From Sulfotelmatobacter sp963788225 (lineage in GTDB: Bacteria; Acidobacteriota; Terriglobia; Terriglobales; Acidobacteriaceae), in NCBI GenBank assembly GCA_963788225.1, contig CAWBGI010000002.1:744001-808000 (forward strand): a stretch of DNA of 64,000 nucleotides, written 5' to 3'. The translations under genes were made by a program, and so were the position numbers. Positions 35,365-42,971 of this stretch are shown here, one piece after another; position 1 is the stretch's first letter, and each line of letters opens with the position of its first letter. Under the pieces are notes generated by a model, which was not told the origin of the DNA, did no database searches, and saw nothing but the letters and a program-made list of their open reading frames with translations.

Positions 35365-36729
35365 ATGGAACCAATGGAATCGCAAACTGAAGCCGAAGTG
35401 GTTCATAAAGAAAGTCAGCCTGATCTTGACACCGTCTCGTCTCCCCCCCCCGCGCCCATCCGCAAGGAGCGGCGGAAGAAGCCTCGCACCTGGGAAACTC
35501 CCCCGGCGCCGGTTCCTCCGCCACGCCTCGACGACTACAAAAACATTGTCGGCGCGGCATACATAGATGAGCTGAAGTATCTTGCTCAGGAACTTAAGGG
35601 CAAGACGGTGAAGATGGTGAACTCCACTGCGGTAGGTGGAGGAGTCGCCGAGATGCTCAACCAACTGGTTCCGCTGCTCAATGAACTGGAAGTGAATACA
35701 CACTGGGAGGTCATCACCGGAGGAAACGACTTCTTCGAAGTGACCAAGGCCTTCCACAATGCTCTTCAGGGCAGCAATTACGAACTTACGCAGCAAGCTC
35801 GCGACATTTTCCTGATGCACAACGGTCTGAACCGCCAGCGCATCCAGTTTTGCGAAGATGTGGTCGTGATTCACGACCCTCAGCCTGCCGCGCTCGTTCA
35901 AGATCGCGAGAAATCACCCCGGCGCTGGATATGGCGTTGCCACATCGATTTGTCCAATCCCAACCTGCAGGTGTGGGATTTCCTCCGGCCATTCATCGAG
36001 CAATACGACGCTGCGATCTTTTCTTCGCAATCTTTCACGCGTCAATTGCAGATTCCTCAATATCTGTTCTATCCGTGTATCGATCCCCTGTCTGAGAAGA
36101 ATAAAGATCTCGACGACAGTTTCGTGCAGAAGGTGTGCGACGACTTCGGCGTCGATCGCTCGCGCCCCATCGTCACGCAGGTTTCGCGCTTCGACCGCGC
36201 CAAGGACCCGGTCGGCGTCATCCAGGCCTTCAAGCAGGCGCGCAAGTACGTGGATTGCCAGCTCGTAATGGCCGGCGGCGGGGCCACGGATGATCCCGAA
36301 GGTGCTGCGGTCCTCAAAGAGGTGAAAGAGGCTGCCGGCGAGGATCCCGACATCATTATTCTCGATCTGCCTCCCTGGTGCGCCCTGGAAATCAATGCCC
36401 TGCAGCGCGCTTCAACACTCATCGTTCAGAAATCGATCAGAGAAGGCTTTGGTTTGACCGTAACCGAGGCCCTCTGGAAGGGAAAACCGACAATCGCCGG
36501 AGCCGTCGGAGGCATTCCGAATCAGATCATTCACAAATTAACCGGAGCCTTGGTGCATTCCGTGGACGGCTGCGCGTATCAGATGCGTTACCTCTTGACC
36601 CATCCGGACTTCGCCAGCCAACTCGGCCAGAATGGCCACGCGCATGTGAAAGAGAATTTCCTGATGACAACCAACGTCAGGCGGTGGTTGTTGCTGATTA
36701 GAATCTTGCTCGCGGGCGGGTTAAAGTAA
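35365..36729 (+). CDS. GT4 glycosyltransferase, trehalose synthase (TreT) type
   Basis: The 454-residue protein has a 50-residue Pro-rich N-terminus followed by a two-domain GT-B fold. Recognisable are KMVNSTAVGGGVAEMLNQLV near 90 (glucose acceptor side in TreT), VVIHDPQPAALV, CHIDLSNPN, and the donor-binding domain with TQVSRFDRAKDP, MAGGG, and the EX7E-type motif (KSIREGFGLTVTEALW). TreT joins NDP-glucose and glucose directly into trehalose. Together with OtsA/OtsB the operon would encode two trehalose routes. The family is judged from motifs; another retaining GT4 activity is possible. The last 15 residues are hydrophobic and atypical. Confidence 0.85.
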   Translation: MEPMESQTEAEVVHKESQPDLDTVSSPPPAPIRKERRKKPRTWETPPAPVPPPRLDDYKNIVGAAYIDELKYLAQELKGKTVKMVNSTAVGGGVAEMLNQLVPLLNELEVNTHWEVITGGNDFFEVTKAFHNALQGSNYELTQQARDIFLMHNGLNRQRIQFCEDVVVIHDPQPAALVQDREKSPRRWIWRCHIDLSNPNLQVWDFLRPFIEQYDAAIFSSQSFTRQLQIPQYLFYPCIDPLSEKNKDLDDSFVQKVCDDFGVDRSRPIVTQVSRFDRAKDPVGVIQAFKQARKYVDCQLVMAGGGATDDPEGAAVLKEVKEAAGEDPDIIILDLPPWCALEINALQRASTLIVQKSIREGFGLTVTEALWKGKPTIAGAVGGIPNQIIHKLTGALVHSVDGCAYQMRYLLTHPDFASQLGQNGHAHVKENFLMTTNVRRWLLLIRILLAGGLK

Positions 36730-36754
36730 TCTCTCGTCTGGACGCGCGGAACGC

Positions 36755-37024
36755 TCATGGCTTCGATGCCTCTGAGCCTTGCGCGCTGTTTTTGGGGGTC
36801 GTCGCATTCGATTCCGCTTCAATCGTCACTTCCACCTCTGCACCCTGCTTAAGGCGTACTTTCTCGCCATTCTCGTCGGTGAGAGTGTTTTCGATGCGAA
36901 GTTCTCGATAGAGATGGTCGGCTCCTTCCACTGCGATCTGAGCCTTCTCAGGCACGTTCGGAGAAGGAGACTGGATAATTTTTTCCACAGTTGCAGGCAG
37001 AGTGGTGCTGGGTTTATCGCTCAT
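36755..37024 (-). CDS. Hypothetical small acidic protein
   Basis: The 89-residue product has short beta-like blocks (AQIAVEGADHLYRELRIEN, EKVRLKQGAEVEVTIEAES) between polar, probably disordered ends. GGAAACTCCTATG context gives AGGAGTTTC-like complementarity upstream of the ATG (AGGAAACTCCT). It converges on the trehalose operon, ending 26 nt from its last stop. No family was recognised. Confidence 0.6.
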   Translation of the reverse strand: MSDKPSTTLPATVEKIIQSPSPNVPEKAQIAVEGADHLYRELRIENTLTDENGEKVRLKQGAEVEVTIEAESNATTPKNSAQGSEASKP

Positions 37025-37130
37025 AGGAGTTTCCTCGCTTCACGAGCTATGACAGCTCGACATGCTACCGGAAATACGGATTTACGCGTCCAGGCGGGCC
37101 CAGCCTGAAGTCTTGCCGTCGCTGCGCTCC

Positions 37131-38816
37131 CTATTTGCGCTTTGATGCCGTATCGCCGTTCTTCACGATGTTCTCGTGCTCGTCCTTGTGACCCTCGCCC
37201 CTGCCACCCTCATCCTTGTGACCAAAATCCAGTCCGATGTGCGGTTCCGATTGCGTGCCGGTGATTCGAATCGGGACCTCCGTACCAGCTCCGTCCTTGC
37301 TGAAGAATGGGTCAACCGGCTTCAGAAGAATTGCCTTCCACCCGGTCATCATTTGCGAGACCTTGGCATCAAGCCGGGCCTTTCCGTGAAAATCAAACTC
37401 TCTTCCATCTAGGCTATACGTCCCCGTCATATCGACGTGCGTTCCGGGAATTAGAAAATGAAGTAAAGAGAAGGACAGCATTCCGCCCTTGAGGGCGAAC
37501 ACGCCCTGCAAATCAACCGGCACATCTTCCTCGGCTTGCTCTTTCGCTTCTTTGGGTTTCCCCTGACTGCGCAGACTTAATGAGTCGATCTTCTCCTGGA
37601 CTTTCTCGTTTGTGAAGTGTGCATCGAGCACGTGAAAGCTGCCGGCGAGCTTCAACCTGTCGGCCACACTGGCATCGCCGGGAGAAAGGCTCAGGTGTGT
37701 CTTCATTTGCACTGGACCAGTTACAACCGGCGGGTCGGTGCGCACGCCGAGCTTGAGCAGATCCTCAATCCGCGAACGATCTAAAGCAACGTCAAGTTCT
37801 ATGTCGTGCCCCCTCGGTGTTTTCACGCGGATCACGGATCCCTTTGCCGTAAGGGAAGAATGCAGGAACGTCGCATTTACCGGCCTAAGATAGGTGTCGC
37901 CACTGGTGCCGTCAACAATCGCTTCGAACTCCGTGTGCAGCGGAACCGCATGCCCGCTGGTCTCAATCCGGAAGTCGGGCGTGTCGGTTGTTCCATGGAC
38001 CGCAATGTTGCCCAGAGTTCCAGAGTAGTGGCCGGTGGAAGAGAGCGTTCCGGCAATGCCCTTGATTGTGCTCAGGTCGGCATGCTCGAAGGAGTAGTCC
38101 CCTTGCACCGGCGTATCCCGCGGACCGTCTTGTTGCCAGGGCCCGAACAGACCGCTGGATTGAATGTCTCCCACAGGCTTGGGATTGACCAATGTGGCAT
38201 TAAACTGAAATGGTTGGCCGCGCCCGATATCCTTCATCTTCAAGGTTGCGATAGCAAATTCGAGCGGCGGCTTGTCTACATTCGACGTGTTAATCACAAG
38301 TCTTGTATCCTCGCAAACAAACTGGTCCACGAAGATAGACATGCTTGGCGTCTTCGAACCCATGTTCGTCATTTCTTGACGATCTCCCTTGGGCGGAATG
38401 TTCAGCTCCAATCCCTTCACATACACAGTCTCCACATGCATGGGAGAACGAAAAAGGCTGCGCAAGGAGCTGTGAAAGCGGAATTCCCGGATGCTGATGA
38501 GCGGCTGAATGCCCGGTTCGTATGGGTTAGGATCGTCCTTGCCGAAGAGCTTAACGCCGCCTCCGGAAACCTCAATGCCGTTGTTCACGGAAACTTGAAA
38601 ATTGGCCAGTTCCACCCGGCTATTAAAGCGATTCGATAAAGTGTTAATCACCCGAGTTCGAAGAATCGGTTGCGCCCGCTGGATCACCAACCGCACTGCC
38701 ACACCGGCGCCCGCCAGAAAAACAACGGCGGCCAAGGCGATCCATTTCCCGAACTTTTTCGCGCCCCTTGCTCGTCCGGATCCTAACGCTGGAGGATGTG
38801 AGGTTGGCGTGGACAA
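37131..38816 (-). CDS. Membrane-anchored AsmA-like protein
   Basis: The protein has about 561 residues from TTG 38816, which has AAGGAG 8 nt upstream. An in-frame ATG at 38867 would translate an intergenic hairpin into coding and is rejected. A membrane segment (GKWIALAAVVFLAGAGVAV) at ~24-45 is followed by a long periplasmic beta-rich region typical of AsmA/TamB-like proteins (TRVINTLSNRFNSRVEL, VNNGIEVSGGGVKLFGKDDP, later GMLSFSLLHFLIPGTHVDMT). The C-terminal 25 residues are His/Asp/Glu-Lys-rich (GHKDEGGRGEGHKDEHEN). AsmA-like proteins act in envelope lipid transport; the family match is by pattern only. Confidence 0.7.
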   Translation of the reverse strand: MSTPTSHPPALGSGRARGAKKFGKWIALAAVVFLAGAGVAVRLVIQRAQPILRTRVINTLSNRFNSRVELANFQVSVNNGIEVSGGGVKLFGKDDPNPYEPGIQPLISIREFRFHSSLRSLFRSPMHVETVYVKGLELNIPPKGDRQEMTNMGSKTPSMSIFVDQFVCEDTRLVINTSNVDKPPLEFAIATLKMKDIGRGQPFQFNATLVNPKPVGDIQSSGLFGPWQQDGPRDTPVQGDYSFEHADLSTIKGIAGTLSSTGHYSGTLGNIAVHGTTDTPDFRIETSGHAVPLHTEFEAIVDGTSGDTYLRPVNATFLHSSLTAKGSVIRVKTPRGHDIELDVALDRSRIEDLLKLGVRTDPPVVTGPVQMKTHLSLSPGDASVADRLKLAGSFHVLDAHFTNEKVQEKIDSLSLRSQGKPKEAKEQAEEDVPVDLQGVFALKGGMLSFSLLHFLIPGTHVDMTGTYSLDGREFDFHGKARLDAKVSQMMTGWKAILLKPVDPFFSKDGAGTEVPIRITGTQSEPHIGLDFGHKDEGGRGEGHKDEHENIVKNGDTASKRK

Positions 38817-38838
38817 CAGAAATGCTCCTTGTGAAACA

Positions 38839-38865
38839 GCGGCCGGGTGCCTTGCACCCGGCCGC
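38839..38865. repeat. Perfect 12-bp hairpin between two envelope genes
   Basis: GCGGCCGGGTGC (38839-38850) is exactly complementary to GCACCCGGCCGC (38854-38865) with a 3-nt loop. It lies 50-76 nt after the stop of the YXWGXW gene in the leftward direction and is followed by TGTTTCAC. It could be a terminator or an mRNA-stabilising hairpin. Confidence 0.7.
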
Positions 38866-38914
38866 ATAAGAATCGAGCAATTGTACGAGCAAGGGCTCCA
38901 GCAGGGCGAACCTG

Positions 38915-40036
38915 CTAACGATGGGGCCTCCCCGCCGGGGCCTGGCGTGCCTGCATGTGCTGCACCTGGGCCGCGTGTCTCTGCTGCAATTGCAGCGTCT
39001 GTCGCTGGTGCTTCTGCTCCACCCGTTGCCGGGTGGCCTCGTCGGCCTTTTGTCTGTCTAGTTGCTGGTGTTCCTTATCTTGTTGTTGCTGAAGCTTCTG
39101 CCGTTCTTTCTCCTGTTGAGCAGCCAGCTTTTCCTGCTGTTGCTGGTATTTTTTGTCCAGCTGCGGGTTCCCCGTGTTTGGCGCTGCGGGACGCTCCGGC
39201 GGCGGAAGATCTTTTGCATGGACTGCCGGCCGCCCCGCTGGTGATTCAGCGCGGGCCGCGCTACCACCACGATTCGCGGGCGGGTGATACGTTCCTCCTG
39301 CTTCCTTGGCCGGGACCACTCCGCGGCCGCTGAATTCTCCGGGTCTTGCCGTGGCGGCGACCGGCGGCTTGCCCTGGTTGGCTGAGGCGCGAAGCTGCGG
39401 GTTACTGCGAGCCGCTTGTAAATGCTGCGTTTGAGCTGCCACCGGCGGAATATGTCTTCCACGCATCGCCGCTTCTTCTTGTGATGTTGCTCGCGCCTGA
39501 ATTCCTCCTTCTCCCCCGTTGTAACTCACGCGGGTCACATTGTTGTTGATCTGCACCCGCTCGTTGTAAACGTTGTGAATCTCGGTAACGTTCACATTCA
39601 ACACTTCACGGTTATAGAAAAAGTGTCCACCGTCCCAACGCCCGCCCACGAAGCCCACGCCGAAGTAACCGAATCCGTAATTGATCCCGCCATAAAAACC
39701 TACCGCGGGGCCCCAGAAACCCTCGTGCCAGACAAACACGTCGCCGCCCCAACCCCACCAACCCGGAGTCCAAAGAAAACCAACCTCAGGAGCGAGCACC
39801 CATGTCCCCGGCACCCAGTAGTAATCTTCGAAGTCGTCGTCCCAATACCAATACCCAGGCACCCAAAGATAACCGTCGCCGGGGCAAATCGGCTGCTCAT
39901 ACACCGGTATCGCAGGTGGGCCGAACGTGATCGCCACTCTGAATTGCCCAAACGACGCCGCCGACATGGCTAACACCACGAGGACGAGCGCCAACAGACC
40001 ACGCGTTAGCGAACGAACCGAGAAACCGTTAGGCAT
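38915..40036 (-). CDS. Secreted YXWGXW-repeat protein with Gln-rich coiled-coil tail
   Basis: The 373-residue protein has a signal peptide (GLLALVLVVLAMSAASFG), then Trp/Gly/Tyr-rich repeats (VPGYWYWDDDFEDYYWVPGT, FLWTPGWWGWGGDVFVWHEG, FWGPAVGFYGGINYGFGYFG) of the YXWGXW type. A His/Asn stretch follows (NVTEIHNVYNERVQINNNVT), then a low-complexity Ala/Pro part. The last ~100 residues are a Gln/Lys/Glu coiled coil. It should be an extracellular or outer-envelope structural protein. Its precise role is unknown. GGGACACA precedes the ATG. Confidence 0.85.
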   Translation of the reverse strand: MPNGFSVRSLTRGLLALVLVVLAMSAASFGQFRVAITFGPPAIPVYEQPICPGDGYLWVPGYWYWDDDFEDYYWVPGTWVLAPEVGFLWTPGWWGWGGDVFVWHEGFWGPAVGFYGGINYGFGYFGVGFVGGRWDGGHFFYNREVLNVNVTEIHNVYNERVQINNNVTRVSYNGGEGGIQARATSQEEAAMRGRHIPPVAAQTQHLQAARSNPQLRASANQGKPPVAATARPGEFSGRGVVPAKEAGGTYHPPANRGGSAARAESPAGRPAVHAKDLPPPERPAAPNTGNPQLDKKYQQQQEKLAAQQEKERQKLQQQQDKEHQQLDRQKADEATRQRVEQKHQRQTLQLQQRHAAQVQHMQARQAPAGRPHR

Positions 40037-40222
40037 TGTGTCCCTTCTTTCGCGCTCACCCTTCGCTTTCCCGGTACTTCTCTGCTGCTGCGGGTTACGC
40101 GGCTTGAGCGGCTAGGCACAGATCACGGAATCATAAAGCCCCTTCGGCTGGACTTCCTAAACTTTAGCGACGCCTGCCGACTGTAGATCCTCCGGTAATC
40201 GTCTTCTCCTATTACCTCTCTA

Positions 40223-40351
40223 TTACATGGTGCTGATCCTGATATAACGCCGCAGGTCCGGAAGGGTTGAAAGCAACACATACCCGGCAAGAAGCAAAGA
40301 TGCTGCACCCACTACCATAACTACAGTCGATGCTGCCGATGTTTTGATCAC
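40223..40351 (-). CDS. 42-residue single-span membrane protein (DUF6893-like)
   Basis: The product starts at GTG 40351 directly after a strong ribosome site (GAAGGAGG about 5 nt upstream). It reads as a short polar start, a membrane segment (STVVMVVGAASLLLAGYVLL) and a basic end (TLPDLRRYIRISTM). The LPDLRRYIRI-type end resembles the DUF6893 small-protein family. Too short to rest on length alone, but the ribosome site and composition are good. Confidence 0.6.
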   Translation of the reverse strand: MIKTSAASTVVMVVGAASLLLAGYVLLSTLPDLRRYIRISTM

Positions 40352-40517
40352 AAGAACCTCCTTCTCGACAACTTATGTTTCGATGTCCTCCCGGCGAGTA
40401 AGGTAGCCAGGAAACGGCGGTGCAAACCCTGTTGTTGGCATAAGGATTCTCCCTGATTTGCAGAATTGAGAATCTTGGGCAGTAAGGGCACGGAGAAAAT
40501 CAACGCAACCGGCGTCA

Positions 40518-41054
40518 TTAAGCCGTGGCCGCGATACTCATCCTATCTTGCGAATCTGCCAGCGTAGAGGCTTCCTGGGCTCCGGTGTGGCGCAGCACTT
40601 CCCGCGCCCACAACGTCTTCGCATCCTCTGCGCAGGAGACGTACACCAGCACTCCCAGATCTTCAAGTTGATCCTCGAAGCGTTCCGCTTCTTCCTTCGA
40701 AAAACCCAGCCCCTCCAGCGTCCTGGCATTTCCGCAGAAAGCGGGACCTTCCCGAGCCACCATCAAAGCATGAAAGAAGGCCTGAGACCGGATGAAGAAA
40801 CCTACCCTGGGAATCAGCACCGCTCCGAATTCGGAGAGCCAGCCAATCAGCCCAGCGGTCATCGCGCTGGCTTCCCTTTCCGAATTAAACAGGCTTGCGT
40901 CCCGGACAATCGACGCAATGGGATGCGCCGGCGACAGCATCATGCAGATATCTTCGTTTTCGAATCCCGCCTGGTTTAGATTGCGCACGATGTCGCTCAA
41001 GGCAACATTTTGGGAGTAGAGTCCGTATGCAGCTGCTGCGTTTACTGCCATGGC
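40518..41054 (-). CDS. General-stress-like protein, paralogue of the 18479 product
   Basis: From ATG 41054 (GTGGAG 9 nt upstream) the product has 178 residues. AAYGLYSQNVALSDIVRNLN, AGFENEDICMMLSP and LGFSKEEAERFEDQLEDLGV align with the two ends of the 18479 product. The centre, which is a glycine zipper there, is replaced by a less Gly-rich stretch (AGLIGWLSEFGAVLIPRVGF). An upstream ATG at 41198 would add 48 residues without homology and is not used. Function unknown. Confidence 0.75.
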   Translation of the reverse strand, partial: AMAVNAAAAYGLYSQNVALSDIVRNLNQAGFENEDICMMLSPAHPIASIVRDASLFNSEREASAMTAGLIGWLSEFGAVLIPRVGFFIRSQAFFHALMVAREGPAFCGNARTLEGLGFSKEEAERFEDQLEDLGVLVYVSCAEDAKTLWAREVLRHTGAQEASTLADSQDRMSIAATA

Positions 41055-41518
41055 GATTGCTCCACGTTGGCCGTATTTCTGCTGGAGTTCGTCTCCATCC
41101 TGCGGGCTTACTATGATGGGGAAGCGCAAGACTTGAGAACTCTTGGGGCGCTCAACTTTCTGTGGCGACCGGTACCGAGCCGGACTGCGCCGTTCCATCC
41201 GGCTGGATCATGCGCAAAAATACACGTTTCCCCCAAGCGATGGCACTCGGGTAAATCATGTAGATCGGCCGATTTTTTGACGAGAACGTCACGCAGCGTA
41301 CACATTCCAAGTCCGCTGCCAGCAAGAGACGACACGAAGCAACCCGGGTCCAGGGGGGTTGGCAAGAAGTTCTAGGCTGGCATTCCAAACTTCACAGTCC
41401 GAACAGAAGTTCATTGCCTAAGGTCCTTGTTTGCAAGCCCTAAGCTCCGCCGTGCCAAATGGCAAGCCTGTTGCAACACTCCTGGGCAACACAACGCCAT
41501 CTTTGGAGGATTTTCATT
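41055..41518. other. Intergenic region without recognised gene
   Basis: No frame with a ribosome site and protein-like composition was found. It separates the leftward stress-like gene from the rightward secreted DUF5818-like gene and should contain divergent promoters. Confidence 0.4.
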
Positions 41519-41915
41519 ATGAAGAAGTTTTGGCTATGTTTCTCTTTGGCCGCGGCCGTCACTCTGTTCGACCCTAGCGTTTGCACCGTCACTTCAGGCA
41601 CAACAAGCCGACCAGGACGCCGCTCCCGCAACTCCTCATCAGGCTGACCCGGCGGCCGCTCAGCAACAGCAACAGAATGAGGCCCAGATGCCTGCCTCCG
41701 GCGATGCCACCACGCAGCAGGCCCAAACCTTCATCGGCCGTATTGTGAAAGAGAACGGGGCAATGGTCCTGAAGGACCCAGTTACAAAGGTGGTTTACAA
41801 GCTCGACGATCCGGCAAAGGCGAAACAATACATAGGCAAGCAGGTGAAGGTGACGGGCAAGCTCCACATGGACAGCAACACGATCCAAGTGGATCGCATC
41901 GAACCAATTTCGTAA
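41519..41915 (+). pseudogene. Secreted DUF5818-like protein gene with apparent +1 frameshift
   Basis: GGAGGA at 41505-41510 precedes ATG 41519, which opens a signal peptide (MKKFWLCFSLAAAVTLFD). In that frame translation ends at 41647 with non-protein-like sequence. The next frame continues as LAFAPSLQAQQADQDAAPAT, then a Gln-rich linker and the DUF5818-like domain (FIGRIVKENGAMVLKD, YKLDDPAKAKQYIGKQVKV) to 41915. Removing one C from CCC at 41572-41574 joins both halves into a normal ~131-residue secreted protein. The domain is a close paralogue of the 8904 product. Either a homopolymer sequencing error or a recent inactivation. Confidence 0.75.
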
Positions 41916-42047
41916 GACCTCAGGATTCTGCCTGAGCCGCGATGAATCCTATGCGCGGAGGGAATTGCCATCCACCCTCCGCGCTGATATGAATTCGTTG
42001 CGCAGGAGTGAAGCACGGCCAACTTTCATACAGCGGAGGTTCTTGAT

Positions 42048-42215
42048 ATGCAATCCCGGCCTCAATATGATCTTCCGACGGCGGTGACCTTCCTCATGGC
42101 GGGGTTGGGCATAGGTTCGCTCATTGCGATCCTGTTCACTCGTCGTTCGCCGCAGCAGTCTCTCTCCACATCAGGCGCAACTCGACGTGCGTCCGAGTGG
42201 AGTTCGGCTAGTTAA
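42048..42215 (+). CDS. 55-residue single-span membrane protein
   Basis: GCGGAGG lies 8 nt before ATG 42048. The product begins MQSRPQYDLPTAVTFLMAGL and continues with GIGSLIAILFTRR and a polar Ser-rich tail (SPQQSLSTSGATRRASEWSS). The N-terminal span followed by a polar tail resembles YtxH-like small proteins. It is co-directional with the broken DUF5818-like gene, 132 nt downstream. Confidence 0.6.
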   Translation: MQSRPQYDLPTAVTFLMAGLGIGSLIAILFTRRSPQQSLSTSGATRRASEWSSAS

Positions 42216-42255
42216 ATCGGGGCTCAGGCGTTTTTTAATCCGCAAAGTGAGCAGT

Positions 42256-42969
42256 CTATCCCGGCGGCAGCAGCATCCCTTTTTCCAGATGCCGGGTTAC
42301 GTGCGCATACGAAGCCGCATGCGGATCGTGCGTTACCATCACGATCGTCTTCTGGAAGTCCTCGTTCAACCGCTTCAGGATTTCCAAAACTTCGGTTGCC
42401 GAATGACTGTCCAGGTCTCCCGTAGGCTCATCCGCCAGAAGAAGCGTAGGGTCGCTGACAATCGCGCGGGCGATTGCCACGCGTTGCTCCTGTCCGCCGG
42501 AAAGCTGCTTGGGAAGATGGTTTACGCGTTCTTCCAGGCCAACAAGTTTCAACGCGGTCATAACATGGTCGCGCCTCTGCTGCTGGTTGAGCTTGGTTAG
42601 CAACAGAGGCAGTTCCACGTTTTCAAATGCGGTCAGCACCGGGATCAAATTAAACGTCTGGAAAACATAACCGATGTGTTCGTTGCGCCAGTGCGCTGCC
42701 TGCGAATCGCTGAACCGGAAAACATTCTGACCCTGCACCAGCAATTCGCCCGAGGTCGGCCGGTCGATGGCTGCGATCATGTTCAGCAGCGTGGTCTTCC
42801 CCGAGCCGGACGGCCCCATCAGCGCCATGAACTCACCGGCCGCAATGTCAATCGAGACGTCGTCGAGGGCCGTCACTTGAAAAGCCTCGCGTTTGAAAAT
42901 CTTGCTCACGTTGCGCGCCTGGACAACTTTGGTTCCGGTAGCGACTTTGTTTTCCATAACGGTGCTCAT
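42256..42969 (-). CDS. ABC transporter ATP-binding protein (MacB/LolD type)
   Basis: The 237-residue ATPase has Walker A GPSGSGKTTLL (about 52-62), the Q-loop, signature LSGGQEQRVAIARA, Walker B LLLADEPTGDLD and the His switch (VTHDPHA). This is the LolD/MacB exporter subfamily. It is the last gene of a five-gene leftward operon with an adaptor and three permeases, and is probably shared by the three. The start is two bases after the adaptor's stop. Confidence 0.95.
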   Translation of the reverse strand: MSTVMENKVATGTKVVQARNVSKIFKREAFQVTALDDVSIDIAAGEFMALMGPSGSGKTTLLNMIAAIDRPTSGELLVQGQNVFRFSDSQAAHWRNEHIGYVFQTFNLIPVLTAFENVELPLLLTKLNQQQRRDHVMTALKLVGLEERVNHLPKQLSGGQEQRVAIARAIVSDPTLLLADEPTGDLDSHSATEVLEILKRLNEDFQKTIVMVTHDPHAASYAHVTRHLEKGMLLPPG

Positions 42970-42971
42970 GA

